DNA from: Corallococcus caeni | Lineage (GTDB): Bacteria; Myxococcota; Myxococcia; Myxococcales; Myxococcaceae | Reading direction: 5' to 3' | Assembly: GCF_036245865.1 (NCBI RefSeq) | Contig: NZ_BTTW01000002.1 | Span: 1,302,001-1,366,000 of the forward strand | DNA: 64,000 nucleotides | Shown here: positions 1 to 8,756 of the stretch, one piece after another | Numbering within the stretch: position 1 is the first letter of the stretch | How the letters are laid out: each line of letters begins with the position of its first letter | Program-made: the position numbers and the translations under genes | The notes under the pieces: generated by a model | What the model saw: the letters and a program-made list of their open reading frames with translations, nothing else | What the model was told of the DNA's origin: nothing | Database searches by the model: none

Positions 1-1149
1 CTTCCTCTGGCGCGGACGCGGCTGGAGCCGCTGGTGGAGCCCGTGCGGGCCTCGGGGTACGCGCCGCTGATGGCCCGGCTCCAGCTCCAGCAGGGCTGGA
101 TGCGCGAGCAACTGGGGGACTCCGCGGGGGCGGCCATCGCGTTGCGGCAGGCGGCCTTCGACGCGGAGGCGGGGCGCGCGGACCGGCTGAAGGTCACCAT
201 CCTCAACCGGTTGCTCTACGTGGAGGAGGGGCAGCGGCACTTCGACCAGGCGGAGGTCTGGAGCGGGCTCGCGGACGCGACGCTGCGGCGCATGGGCGGT
301 GACGCCGTGCTGGAAGCGGAGGTGCGGGTCAATCAAGGCAACCTCGCGGTCGCGAAGAACGACTTCTCCCGCGCGAATGCCCTGTTCGAGGATGCGCGGA
401 CACGGGCGGAGGCGGCGCTGCCGGAAGGCCACCCGCTGCGCGCGCGCATCACCTTCCTCCAGGGCGGCCTGGCGATCCGGATGAAGGACACCGCGCGCGG
501 CGTGGCGCTGCTGGAGCGCGCGCTGACGCTGACGGAGGCTTCGGTGGGCCCGCTGCACCCGGACACCGCGCGCCGGCACGACGCCCTCGCCTGGGCGCTG
601 CGCGAGGCGGCGGAGCCAGCCCGGGCCCTGCCGCACGCGCGTGCCGCCGTGGAGATCCGCAGGGCGCTCCTGGGCGCGCGCACGTTGCCGGTGGCGGAGG
701 GGTTGGACGAGGTGGGCATGTGCCTGCTGGCGCTGGGCCGCTACGACGAGGCGCTGCGCGTCTATGAGGAAGCGCTCGCGACGAAGCAGCAGGTGGCGCC
801 TCCGGGAGACGAGACCTTCCAGTACAGCCAGGACGGCGTGGGCCAGGCGCTGCTGGGGCTGGGCCGCGCCAAGGAAGCCATCGCGCCGTTGAGGCTGGCG
901 GTGGGGTATCCGTCGATGCCGGAGGGGACGCTGGCGGAGTCCGGCTTCGCGCTCGCGAAGGCGTTGTGGGAGGCAGGAGAGCCGCTGCCCGCGAGGCAGG
1001 AGGCGGAAGCGGCCCGCGAGCGTTTCGTCCGCGCCACGCGTGAGCCCGAAGCCGCGAGCGTGGTCCGCTGGCTGGAGGCGCATCCGGCTCCGCAGGCCGC
1101 CGCCGTCCCCGCACGGCTCAAGGAGCCCCGGTCTCGCGCAAGGCGTTAG
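1..1149 (+). CDS. TPR-repeat protein, C-terminal part (5' end outside window)
   Basis: The frame is open from the first base, so the gene begins upstream; an internal GTG at 34 is not convincing as a start. The 382 visible residues are a run of helical repeats of tetratricopeptide type. Recurrent A-x-x-Y/F-x-x-A-L signatures such as 'GRYDEALRVYEEAL' and 'ARGVALLERALTL' are spaced about 40 residues apart. The family usually mediates protein-protein contacts. In myxobacteria such tails often follow a Ser/Thr kinase domain, but no kinase motif lies inside the window, so that is only a possibility. The C-terminus is Arg/Pro-rich and basic. A tandem hairpin element follows the stop codon. Confidence 0.75.
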   Translation, partial: LPLARTRLEPLVEPVRASGYAPLMARLQLQQGWMREQLGDSAGAAIALRQAAFDAEAGRADRLKVTILNRLLYVEEGQRHFDQAEVWSGLADATLRRMGGDAVLEAEVRVNQGNLAVAKNDFSRANALFEDARTRAEAALPEGHPLRARITFLQGGLAIRMKDTARGVALLERALTLTEASVGPLHPDTARRHDALAWALREAAEPARALPHARAAVEIRRALLGARTLPVAEGLDEVGMCLLALGRYDEALRVYEEALATKQQVAPPGDETFQYSQDGVGQALLGLGRAKEAIAPLRLAVGYPSMPEGTLAESGFALAKALWEAGEPLPARQEAEAARERFVRATREPEAASVVRWLEAHPAPQAAAVPARLKEPRSRARR

Positions 1150-1155
1150 CGGCGC

Positions 1156-1208
1156 CACCGGGTGACAGGAGTCACCCGGTGAAGGGCTGTCAGGTGACAG
1201 CAGTCACC
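1156..1208. repeat. Two tandem inverted repeats, 32 bp apart
   Basis: The first is a perfect 11-bp inverted repeat, caccgggtgac (1156-1166) and gtcacccggtg (1171-1181), around the tetranucleotide agga. The second repeats the core as ggtgac (1193-1198), agca, gtcacc (1203-1208). The two ggtgac cores start 32 bp apart, close to three helical turns. This could be the terminator of the upstream TPR gene, or an operator for the glycosidase gene that starts about 125 bp further on. No T-tract follows either hairpin. Confidence 0.5.
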
Positions 1209-1333
1209 CGGCGCACGCGCCTTCCTGCCTGCGTATCCCTCTGAAGCGGGGATGCGTGGCCCCTGGCATCGCTCCTGCTTTGGAGGTGGGCATCCGGCCC
1301 TCACCGGCCCACCTCCCCGAACGGAGCGTTTCC

Positions 1334-3334
1334 ATGATCTCCACCCTGTCCTCCTGTGTCCCCTCGTCGAAGCGTTGGGACGTGAAGCCGAACGCCGTCC
1401 AGCCCGCGTCCGTCCCGTCGAAGCCGTCCGCCACCCAGCCCGCAGCGGTGAAGGATGGCTTCGACACGGGCCGCGACACCCGCGCGGATTGGCGGTCGTT
1501 CTCCGGGGAGACCCAGGTCTCGGGCCCGCCGGCCGCGAGCACGGCGAAGACGCTGGCGCCCGACAAGGCGACGGGGGAGGCGGCCGTGCAGCGGAGCTAC
1601 GCGGACTGGAAGGCGAAGTACGTCACGGCGGACGGCGCGAACGGCGCGCTGCGCGTGCAGCGCCCGGAGAACAACGGCGACACGGTGTCGGAGGGCATCG
1701 GCTACGGGATGCTGCTCGCCGCGAACAACGGGGACCGGACGACGTTCGATGGCCTGTGGAAGTACGCCCAATCCCACCTGAACGAGAACGGCCTGATGAA
1801 CTGGCGGATCGACGCCCAGGGCGCAACGGTGGGCCAGAACGGCGCCACGGACGCGGACGAAGACATGGCCATGGCGCTCGTGACCGCGGACAAGAAGTGG
1901 GGGGGCTACAAGCAGGACGCCACCACGCTCATCAACGCCATGATGGAGCACGAGGTGGAGCCGGGCACCAACGTGCTCAAGCCGGGTGACGCGTTCGGTG
2001 GCTCCTCGGAGACGAACCCCAGCTACTTCGCGCCCGCGTACTACAAGGAGTTCAGCAAGTTCACCGGTGACACGCGCTGGGACAAGGTCGCGGACTCCAG
2101 CTACGACATCCTGGACAAGGCGCTGAAGCAGCCCGGCTCGAAGGACACGGGGCTGGTGCCGGACTGGGTGGATGCCAGTGGCAAGCCGCTGGACCGCGGG
2201 CCGGACTCCTCCTACGACGCCATGCGGACCCCCTGGCGCATCGGCCTGGACGCGGCGTGGAATGACGACCCGCGCGCCAAGGCGTACCTGGACAAGGTGA
2301 ACACCTTCTGGAAGTCGCAGGGCGTCGAGAACATCGGCGACAAGTACGCGCTGGACGGCTCGGCCCTGTCGAAGAACCACAACGCGACGGCGGTCTCCAT
2401 GGCGGCGGCGGGCGCCATCGCGGACCCGGACGCCGGCTACCGCGGCGCGATGTGGAACGAGATGATGAAGACCACCGAAGGCGGCGGCTACTTCGGTGAC
2501 TCGCTGCGCGCGCTGTCCCTGCTGACGTCCACAGGCCAGATGGCGCGTCCCTCGGACACGGGCGGCCCGCGGGTTCCCGCGAACACCGGCACACCCCAGG
2601 TGGACGCGGTCTCCGCCGCCCAGGGCGTGAGCGGCGACTACGGCGTGACCCAGGCCATGGCGGACATGGACAAGCTCGCGTCCCTGCACCCGGTCGGGAC
2701 GGAGATGCACGGCGTGGGGGACGCGAATCGCGCCGGGTTCGAGAAGAACAAGCGTCCCATCGCCGAGGCCGCGCTGAGCGCCGCGAAGCGCTACCTCCCG
2801 GAGCTGTCGCTCCAGGACGCCACGCGCATGCTGCTGGCGGACATCGCGCAGGAGTCCACCTTCAACCCGAAGCTCAACGTGGAGTCCAACGGCAGCGTCA
2901 CCCCGGACAAGACCATTGGCCTGTTGCAGCCGCGAGCGGCCTCCAACCTGGAGGACTTCCGCAACTACGCGAGCAGTGACGGACTGAAGCGCGCGGACGG
3001 CGGCGCCTGGGATCCGAAGTCCACCCAGGACGCGGAGCTGGCCAACGTCTGGGAGAACGTGCACGTCGGCGCCTGGTACATGTCGCAGATGGCCCGGCTG
3101 GGCGCCGTCTCCGCCAACGAGCACTACCTCTGGGGCCGCGAGGGGACGGCGCCCACCACCGTCCAGACGGGCCTGCTGTCCCACTTCATGGGCCCCGGCG
3201 GCGCGGCCAACGAAGGCGCCAGCAACCCCGGCGCCGCCAGGTACCTCTCCATGGTGGGCGGAGAGATGGACTTCCTCCAGCCCGGCCTCTCCCAGCGCGT
3301 CTACGACACCGTGCTCAAGCCCGGCGCCGTGTAG
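1334..3334 (+). CDS. GH8 glycoside hydrolase fused to a lytic-transglycosylase-like domain
   Basis: The ATG at 1334 is preferred to an in-frame ATG at 1256 because a cggagcg ribosome site sits just before it. The 666-residue product starts with a Pro/Ser/Lys-rich stretch of about 60 residues and shows no signal peptide. Residues ~95-435 are glycoside hydrolase family 8 (endoglucanase, chitosanase, xylanase clan). The general-acid motif 'SEGIGYGML' has Glu at 120, and the family signature 'GATDADEDMAMAL' has its first Asp at 173. After a linker, residues ~510-640 carry 'IAQEST' and 'IGLLQP', which resemble the catalytic Glu and G-L/M-M/L-Q motifs of Slt-type transglycosylases. Beta-glucan hydrolysis is firmly supported. 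Peptidoglycan cleavage by the second domain is inference. Confidence 0.82.
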   Translation: MISTLSSCVPSSKRWDVKPNAVQPASVPSKPSATQPAAVKDGFDTGRDTRADWRSFSGETQVSGPPAASTAKTLAPDKATGEAAVQRSYADWKAKYVTADGANGALRVQRPENNGDTVSEGIGYGMLLAANNGDRTTFDGLWKYAQSHLNENGLMNWRIDAQGATVGQNGATDADEDMAMALVTADKKWGGYKQDATTLINAMMEHEVEPGTNVLKPGDAFGGSSETNPSYFAPAYYKEFSKFTGDTRWDKVADSSYDILDKALKQPGSKDTGLVPDWVDASGKPLDRGPDSSYDAMRTPWRIGLDAAWNDDPRAKAYLDKVNTFWKSQGVENIGDKYALDGSALSKNHNATAVSMAAAGAIADPDAGYRGAMWNEMMKTTEGGGYFGDSLRALSLLTSTGQMARPSDTGGPRVPANTGTPQVDAVSAAQGVSGDYGVTQAMADMDKLASLHPVGTEMHGVGDANRAGFEKNKRPIAEAALSAAKRYLPELSLQDATRMLLADIAQESTFNPKLNVESNGSVTPDKTIGLLQPRAASNLEDFRNYASSDGLKRADGGAWDPKSTQDAELANVWENVHVGAWYMSQMARLGAVSANEHYLWGREGTAPTTVQTGLLSHFMGPGGAANEGASNPGAARYLSMVGGEMDFLQPGLSQRVYDTVLKPGAV

Positions 3335-3347
3335 CGCACGCCAGACC

Positions 3348-4469
3348 TCAGGTCTTCTTCAGCTTCTCTCCCACCGCGGAGAGCAGCTGGTCGAAGGACT
3401 CGGAGAACAGGCGGATGCCGTCCGTGGCCAGCTCGTCCGTCACCGTCTTCATGGAGATGCCCGCTGCCTCCAGCTGGCGCATCGTCGCCTCCGCCGCCGG
3501 CAGGTCCTCCTCCAGGCTGGGGCGCACCTTGCCGTGGTCCCGGAACGCGTCGATGGTCGCGGGCGGCATGGTGTTCACCGTGTCGCGGCCGATGAGCTCC
3601 TCCACGTAGAGCACGTCGCGCAGCTTCGGGCTCTTGGTGCTGGTGCTCGCCCAGAGCACGCGCTGCACCTTCGCCCCCTTCGCGGCGAGCGCCTTCCAGC
3701 GCGCGCTCCCGAAGACCTCCTTGAAGGTGCGGTAGGCCAGCTTCGCGTTGGCGATGGCCACCTTGCCGCTCAGCCCCTCCATCGCCTTCTGCTGCTCCGG
3801 CGTGGCCCCCGCCTTCAGCTTCTTCTCCAGCTCCTTGTCCACGATGGCGTCGATGCGGCTGACGAAGAACGACGCCACGCTCGCCACGCGGCTCACGTCC
3901 CCGCCGGATGCGGCGAGCTTCTCCAGGCCGGAGACGTACGCCTCGGCGATCTCCTTGTAGCGCTCCTGGCTGAAGAGCAGCGTCACGTTGACGTTGATGC
4001 CCTCGGAGGTGAGCTGCTCGAAGGCCGGGACGCCCGGCACCGTGCCCGGGACCTTGATCATCACGTTGGGCCGGGCCAGCGTCTTCCACAGCCGCCGCGC
4101 CTCCTCCAGCGTGCCATGCGTGTCCAGCGCCAGCCGGGGGGACACCTCCAGCGACGCATAGCCGTCCTGGCCCTTCGTCGCGTCGTAGACCGTCTTCAGG
4201 ATGTCCGCGGCGCCCTGCACGTCGCGCACGGCCAGCTGCTCGTAGAGGTCGTTGCCGTTGATGCCCTTGCCCTTCGCCGCGTCGAAGAGGTCCTGGTAGT
4301 CGTCGCTGCCCGACACGGCCTTCTGGAAGATGGTCGGGTTGGAGGTGAGCCCCTTGAGGCCGTCCTCCTCGATGAACTTCTTCAGCGTGCCCTTCGTGAT
4401 GTAGCTGCGCTGGAGGTTGTCCACCCAGACGGATTGGCCGAACTCGGCGAGCTGTCGCAGCGGATTCAT
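3348..4469 (-). CDS. tal: Transaldolase
   Basis: Transfers a dihydroxyacetone unit between sugar phosphates in the non-oxidative pentose phosphate pathway, in the cytosol. The 373-residue protein matches the long transaldolase type. 'GLTSNPTIF' lies near residue 40, and 'NVMIKVPGT' carries the Schiff-base lysine at about 139. 'GINVNVTLLFS' and the 'VASFFVSRIDAIVD' strand follow. Its start has a gggag ribosome site. It is divergent from the transketolase gene across about 205 bp, so the two linked pathway enzymes may share a control region. The stop lies 13 bp from the end of the convergent glycosidase gene. Confidence 0.95.
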   Translation of the reverse strand: MNPLRQLAEFGQSVWVDNLQRSYITKGTLKKFIEEDGLKGLTSNPTIFQKAVSGSDDYQDLFDAAKGKGINGNDLYEQLAVRDVQGAADILKTVYDATKGQDGYASLEVSPRLALDTHGTLEEARRLWKTLARPNVMIKVPGTVPGVPAFEQLTSEGINVNVTLLFSQERYKEIAEAYVSGLEKLAASGGDVSRVASVASFFVSRIDAIVDKELEKKLKAGATPEQQKAMEGLSGKVAIANAKLAYRTFKEVFGSARWKALAAKGAKVQRVLWASTSTKSPKLRDVLYVEELIGRDTVNTMPPATIDAFRDHGKVRPSLEEDLPAAEATMRQLEAAGISMKTVTDELATDGIRLFSESFDQLLSAVGEKLKKT

Positions 4470-4674
4470 GGATTCTCCCGGCGGGGGCCCGAGGCTCCCG
4501 GATGGCGTTCCTTCAAGTTGCGCATGCCCCGCCCCCCAGGTCCGGCCGGGCGGGCAGGCACTCGCGGATTCTGCCTGGGACGAGGGCCAGCGGGGGGCGA
4601 CGCTTCTCGCGGGCCGGGGCAGTCAACACAGTAGCGGGGGCACACCCTTCGTCCCCCCAACCCGGAGCGAAACG

Positions 4675-6582
4675 ATGGCGGACACCTTGGCGGACCTCGC
4701 GGCGCAGCTGCGCATCGACAGCATCCGCTGCACCACGGCGGCGGGCTCGGGCCACCCCAGCTCCTCCATGTCCGCGGCGGACATCATGGCCGTGCTCTTC
4801 CAGAAGTACCTGCGCTTCGACTTCCAGCAGCCCAAGGCCCCCAACAACGACCGCTTCGTGCTGTCCAAAGGACACGCCTGCCCGGTCCTCTACTCCGCGT
4901 TCAAGGCGGCGGGCGCCATCGACGACGCGGAGCTGCTCACCCTGCGCAAGTTCGGCAGCCGCCTGGAAGGCCACCCGAACCCGCACGTGCTGCCGCTCGT
5001 GGACGTGGCCACCGGGTCGCTGGGGCAGGGCCTGGCGGTGGGCGTGGGCATGGCGCTGGGCGCGCGCCTGGACGGGCTGCCCTTCCGCACGTACGTGCTC
5101 ATGGGCGACAGCGAGACGGCGGAGGGCTCCGTGTGGGAGGCGTTCGACAAGGCCGGCCACTACGGGCTCGACAACCTGTGCGCCATCATCGACGTGAACC
5201 GGCTGGGGCAGAGCCGGGAGACGGAGCTGGGCTGGAACCTGGAGGCCTACGCGGCCCGCGTCCGCGCCTTCGGCTGGAACGTCCTCACGCTGGACGGCCA
5301 TGACCTGGGCGCCATCGACCGCGCCTTCGCCGAAGCGCAGGCGAAGAAGGGCCAGCCCACCTGCCTCATCTGCCGGACGGAGAAGGGGCATGGCTCCTCG
5401 CTCATCGCCAACCAGGACGGTTGGCACGGCAAGCCGCTGCCGGAGGACAAGGCGAAGGACGCCATCCGCGAGCTGGGCGGGGAGCGGAATGTCCGCATCC
5501 AGGTGAAGCGGCCGGAGATGCTGAAGGCCACCGTGGAGGACAAGGCGGCCCCGCTACAGCTGCCCACTTACGAGGTCGGCCAGAAGGAGGCCACGCGCAA
5601 GGCGTACGGCGACGCGCTCCTGGCGCTGGGCAACGCGCGGCCGGAGGTGGTGGCGCTGGACGCGGAGGTGTCCAACTCCACGTATTCGAACGAGTTCCAG
5701 AAGGCGCACCCGAAGCGCTACTTCGAGATGTTCATCGCGGAGCAGAACATGGTGTCCAGCGCGGTGGGCCTGGCGGTGCTGGGCAAGAAGGTCTTCGTGA
5801 GCACCTTCGCGGCCTTCCTGTCCCGCGCGTATGACCAGATCCGCATGGCGGCCATCTCCAACGCCACGGTGCACCTGTGCGGCAGCCACGCGGGCGTGTC
5901 CATTGGCGAGGACGGGCCGTCACAGATGGCGCTGGAGGACCTGGCGATGATGCGCGCGGTGGGCGGCAGCACGGTGCTCTACCCGAGCGACGCCAACCAG
6001 ACCGCGAAGCTGCTGGCACAGGTGGTGGACCGCCAGGGCATCACCTACCTGCGCAGCACGCGCGAGAAGACGCCCGTGCTCTACCCCGCGACGGAGGCCT
6101 TCCCCATTGGCGGCAGCAAGGTGGTGCGCCGGTCCGACAACGACGTGGCGACGGTGGTGGCCGCCGGCATCACGCTGCACGAAGCGCTCAAGGCTCATGA
6201 GCTGCTGAAGAAGGACGGCATCGCGGTGCGCGTCATCGACCTGTACTCCGTGAAGCCGGTGGACGCGAAGACGCTGCGGCAGGCCGCGCGCGAGACACAG
6301 GGGCGGCTCCTCGTGGTGGAGGACCACTGGGCGGAAGGGGGCCTGGCGGACGCGGTGCTGGAGGCCTTCACTGGCGAGCGTGAACGGCTGCCCTCCGTGA
6401 TGCGCCTCGCGGTGACGAGGATGCCCGGCTCCGGCAAGCCCGCGGAGCTGCTGGACGCCGCCGGCATCGACGCCGGGCACATCGTGGAGGCCGTCACCTC
6501 GTGGGTGGAGGAGGGCAGGGCCCAGGGCGGGGACGGCCGGGGACGGCCGTCCGAGAACGCCTGGGGCCACACGAACGCGTAG
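4675..6582 (+). CDS. tkt: Transketolase
   Basis: TPP-dependent transfer of two-carbon ketol groups in the pentose phosphate pathway. An upstream extension of the frame to 4417 lacks coding character, and the ATG at 4675 has cggagcg just before it, giving 635 residues. 'SGHPSSSMSAADIM' is the N-terminal TPP-domain signature. 'GDSETAEGSVWEAF' begins at about residue 144 and leads to 'DVNRLGQS', the GD-to-N cofactor motif. The pyrimidine domain has 'EQNMVSSAVGLA' and 'HAGVSIGEDGPSQ'. Length and motifs resemble the short, animal-type transketolases more than the ~665-residue E. coli TktA. The last 15 residues are Gly/Arg-rich and probably disordered. Confidence 0.95.
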   Translation: MADTLADLAAQLRIDSIRCTTAAGSGHPSSSMSAADIMAVLFQKYLRFDFQQPKAPNNDRFVLSKGHACPVLYSAFKAAGAIDDAELLTLRKFGSRLEGHPNPHVLPLVDVATGSLGQGLAVGVGMALGARLDGLPFRTYVLMGDSETAEGSVWEAFDKAGHYGLDNLCAIIDVNRLGQSRETELGWNLEAYAARVRAFGWNVLTLDGHDLGAIDRAFAEAQAKKGQPTCLICRTEKGHGSSLIANQDGWHGKPLPEDKAKDAIRELGGERNVRIQVKRPEMLKATVEDKAAPLQLPTYEVGQKEATRKAYGDALLALGNARPEVVALDAEVSNSTYSNEFQKAHPKRYFEMFIAEQNMVSSAVGLAVLGKKVFVSTFAAFLSRAYDQIRMAAISNATVHLCGSHAGVSIGEDGPSQMALEDLAMMRAVGGSTVLYPSDANQTAKLLAQVVDRQGITYLRSTREKTPVLYPATEAFPIGGSKVVRRSDNDVATVVAAGITLHEALKAHELLKKDGIAVRVIDLYSVKPVDAKTLRQAARETQGRLLVVEDHWAEGGLADAVLEAFTGERERLPSVMRLAVTRMPGSGKPAELLDAAGIDAGHIVEAVTSWVEEGRAQGGDGRGRPSENAWGHTNA

Positions 6583-6603
6583 CGCGGGGAGGCCTGGGGG
6601 CCT

Positions 6604-7140
6604 TCAGGCCTTCGGCGCCAGCCGTTCGGCCGCGCGCGCCGCGCCCATGGACCGCGCGTAGTCCAGCGCGGTGCGCTTGTCCGCGTCCCGGACCCGGTGG
6701 TCCGCGCCGCGCTGGATGAGCAGCTCCATCATCTCCACCTTGTCGAACATGGCCGCGAACATGAGCGGCGTGCGGCCATCCGGGCCCGTGCCGTCTACGT
6801 TCGCGCCCGCGTCCAGCAGCACCGTGGCGATGGCCTCGTTGCCCTTGAAGGCCGCGCCGGCCAGGGGCGTCTGGCCGGCGTCGTTGGGCTGCTCCGGGTC
6901 CGCCCCGCGCTCCAGCAAGAGGCGCGTGGCCTCCACGTGGCCGTGGTAGCTGGCCAGCATCAGGAGCGAGTCCCCCCGCTCGTTGCGAACGCCCACGGGG
7001 AGCCCGGCGTCGAGCAGCTCGCGCAGCTTCCCGGCATCCCCCGAGCGAACGACCGCGAAGGCGCTCCTCACGAAGTCCATCAGGGCGGCGTCCTCGGCGG
7101 ACGGGGGAGCGGCGTTCTTCGGGTCGTTCGGGGGACTCAT
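6604..7140 (-). CDS. Ankyrin-repeat protein (AnkB-like, catalase partner)
   Basis: A 178-residue protein with at least four ankyrin repeats, for example 'RGDSLLMLASYHGHVEATRLLLERGAD' and 'GRTPLMFAAMFDKVEMMELLIQRGAD'. The ATG at 7140 is chosen over the one at 7149 because the ribosome site aggaagga directly abuts the latter. The gene begins 15 bp after the catalase stop, so the two form an operon. In Pseudomonas aeruginosa the ankyrin protein AnkB sits beside KatB and is needed for full catalase activity. A similar accessory role is inferred here from order and family. Confidence 0.88.
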   Translation of the reverse strand: MSPPNDPKNAAPPSAEDAALMDFVRSAFAVVRSGDAGKLRELLDAGLPVGVRNERGDSLLMLASYHGHVEATRLLLERGADPEQPNDAGQTPLAGAAFKGNEAIATVLLDAGANVDGTGPDGRTPLMFAAMFDKVEMMELLIQRGADHRVRDADKRTALDYARSMGAARAAERLAPKA

Positions 7141-7155
7141 GGTCGGCATTCCTTC

Positions 7156-8625
7156 CTAGCGGGAGCGGCGCTTCTGCTGGACGGCGGTGGCGATGCGCGA
7201 ACCATACTCCTCGTCCGCCGCGCGGAAGTGGGCGATGGCCCGGGTGATGATGTCTTCACGACTCACCTGCGCCAGGCTGCCGGCGAGGTTCTCCACCAGC
7301 CGCGCCTTCGCCGCCTCGTCCATCAGCCGGTAGAGGGCGCCGGCCTGCACGAAGTCGGTGTCCTCCGCGTGCTTGCCGTGGACGAAGGTGCCCGTCAGGC
7401 CGCTCACCGCGTAGCCCGTGCCGTAGCCCTCGTCCGTCTGGGCGGGGCCGTTGAAGCTGTTGGGCTCGTAGTTGGGGCCGCGCCCGCCGTTGCCATCGAA
7501 GCGCATGGCGCCGTCACGGCCGTAGTTGCGCGCGCCGCCCTTCACGCCCTTGGGGGAGTTCACCGGCAGCTGCGTGCTGTTGATGCCCACCCGGTAGCGG
7601 TGCGCGTCGCCGTAGGCGAACAGGCGCGCCTGGAGCATCCGGTCCGGGGACGGGCCGATGCCGGGCACGAAGTGCGCCGGGTCCAGGGCCGCCTGCTCCA
7701 CCTCCGCGAAGAAGTTCTCCGGGTTGCGGTTCAGCGTGAGCTTGCCCACCTCCATCAGCGGGTAGTCCTTGTGCGGCCACACCTTGGTGAGGTCGAACGG
7801 GTTGAAGCGGTAGTTCGCCGCGTCCGCCTCCGGCATCACCTGCACCTTGAGCGTCCACGAGGGGAACTCGCCCCGGTCGATGGCCTGGTACAGGTCGCGC
7901 TGGTGATGCTGCGGGTCCTTGCCGCCAATGCCTTCCGCCTCCTGGGTGGTGAGGGTGCGGATGCCCTGGTCCGTCTTGAAGTGGAACTTCACCCAGAAGC
8001 GCTCGCCCGCCGCGTTCACCCACTGGAAGGTGTGCGAGCCGAAGCCATCCATGTGCCGCAGCGTCGCGGGGATGCCCCGGTCCCCGAAGAGCCAGGTGAA
8101 CTGGTGCGTGGCCTCCGGCGAGTAGGAGAAGAAGTCCCAGACGTTGTCCGGCTCCTGGCAGTTCGTGTACGGGTCGTACTTCTGCGAGTGGATGAAGTCC
8201 GGGAACTTGATGCCGTCGCGCAGGAAGAACACCGGCGTGTTGTTGCCCACGAGGTCCCAGTTGCCGTCCTCCGTGTAGAAGCGCACCGCGAAGCCGCGCG
8301 GGTCGCGGGCGGTGTCCGGCGCGCCCTTGGAGCCCGCCACGGTGGAGAAGCGCAGGAACGCCTCCGTCTTCTTGCCTGGCGCGCTGAAGACCTTCATGCG
8401 GGTGAAGCGGGTCAGGTCCTGGGTCACCTCGAAGGTGCCGTAGGCGCCGGAGCCCACCGCGTGCACCACGCGCTCCGGGATGCGCTCGCGGTTGAAGCGG
8501 GCCAGCTTCTCCAGCAGGTGGTGGTCCTGGAGCAGCACCGGGCCGTTGGGGCCAGCGGTCTGCGAGTGCTGGTTGTCGGAGACCGGGGCGCCGGCTTCGG
8601 TGGTCAGGGTGGGACGCTGGGACAT
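7156..8625 (-). CDS. katA: Monofunctional heme catalase
   Basis: Dismutates hydrogen peroxide to water and oxygen. The 489-residue length fits the small-subunit clade. The start at 8625 is set by aaggaaag upstream; a frame extension to 8703 has no ribosome site. The distal His is residue 55 in 'RVVHAVGSGAYG'. The Asn lies in 'LVGNNTPVFFLRDG'. The proximal heme Tyr lies in 'RLFAYGDAHRYR'. The gene is followed by an ankyrin gene and is divergent from an oxyR-type gene, the classic peroxide-response arrangement. No leader peptide is visible, so a cytosolic enzyme is expected. The katA symbol is by family; katB would also fit. Confidence 0.95.
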   Translation of the reverse strand: MSQRPTLTTEAGAPVSDNQHSQTAGPNGPVLLQDHHLLEKLARFNRERIPERVVHAVGSGAYGTFEVTQDLTRFTRMKVFSAPGKKTEAFLRFSTVAGSKGAPDTARDPRGFAVRFYTEDGNWDLVGNNTPVFFLRDGIKFPDFIHSQKYDPYTNCQEPDNVWDFFSYSPEATHQFTWLFGDRGIPATLRHMDGFGSHTFQWVNAAGERFWVKFHFKTDQGIRTLTTQEAEGIGGKDPQHHQRDLYQAIDRGEFPSWTLKVQVMPEADAANYRFNPFDLTKVWPHKDYPLMEVGKLTLNRNPENFFAEVEQAALDPAHFVPGIGPSPDRMLQARLFAYGDAHRYRVGINSTQLPVNSPKGVKGGARNYGRDGAMRFDGNGGRGPNYEPNSFNGPAQTDEGYGTGYAVSGLTGTFVHGKHAEDTDFVQAGALYRLMDEAAKARLVENLAGSLAQVSREDIITRAIAHFRAADEEYGSRIATAVQQKRRSR

Positions 8626-8723
8626 GGACGCTTTCCTTGGCGTGAGGCCTTCAGGGGCACTTCGACGGTGGGAAAGGTAGAGAGGTCCCGCTGATTGGGC
8701 CAAGACATCGTTTGGATGGAAGT

Positions 8724-8740
8724 GATAGGCAGGGGTTATC
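8724..8740. promoter_or_regulatory. Candidate OxyR binding site
   Basis: The intergenic region between katA and the oxyR-type gene holds gatag-N7-ttatc, an imperfect dyad that matches one ATAG-N7-CTAT half of the known OxyR consensus with one mismatch. It lies 17 bp before the regulator's start codon and about 100 bp from the katA start. It could serve autoregulation and divergent activation of katA. I did not find a clear second half site. Confidence 0.4.
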
Positions 8741-8756
8741 GGTTCCAGGGAGGACC

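Noticed and set aside
1301-3184. A 627-codon open frame on the minus strand across the GH8 gene
   Set aside because: It is Arg/Val/Gly/His-rich and mirrors the third-position GC bias of the sense gene. The sense strand has clear GH8 motifs.
4470-4674. Possible riboswitch or long hairpin between tal and tkt
   Set aside because: A cccagg/cctggg pair exists but the spacer is long and no known leader motif fits.
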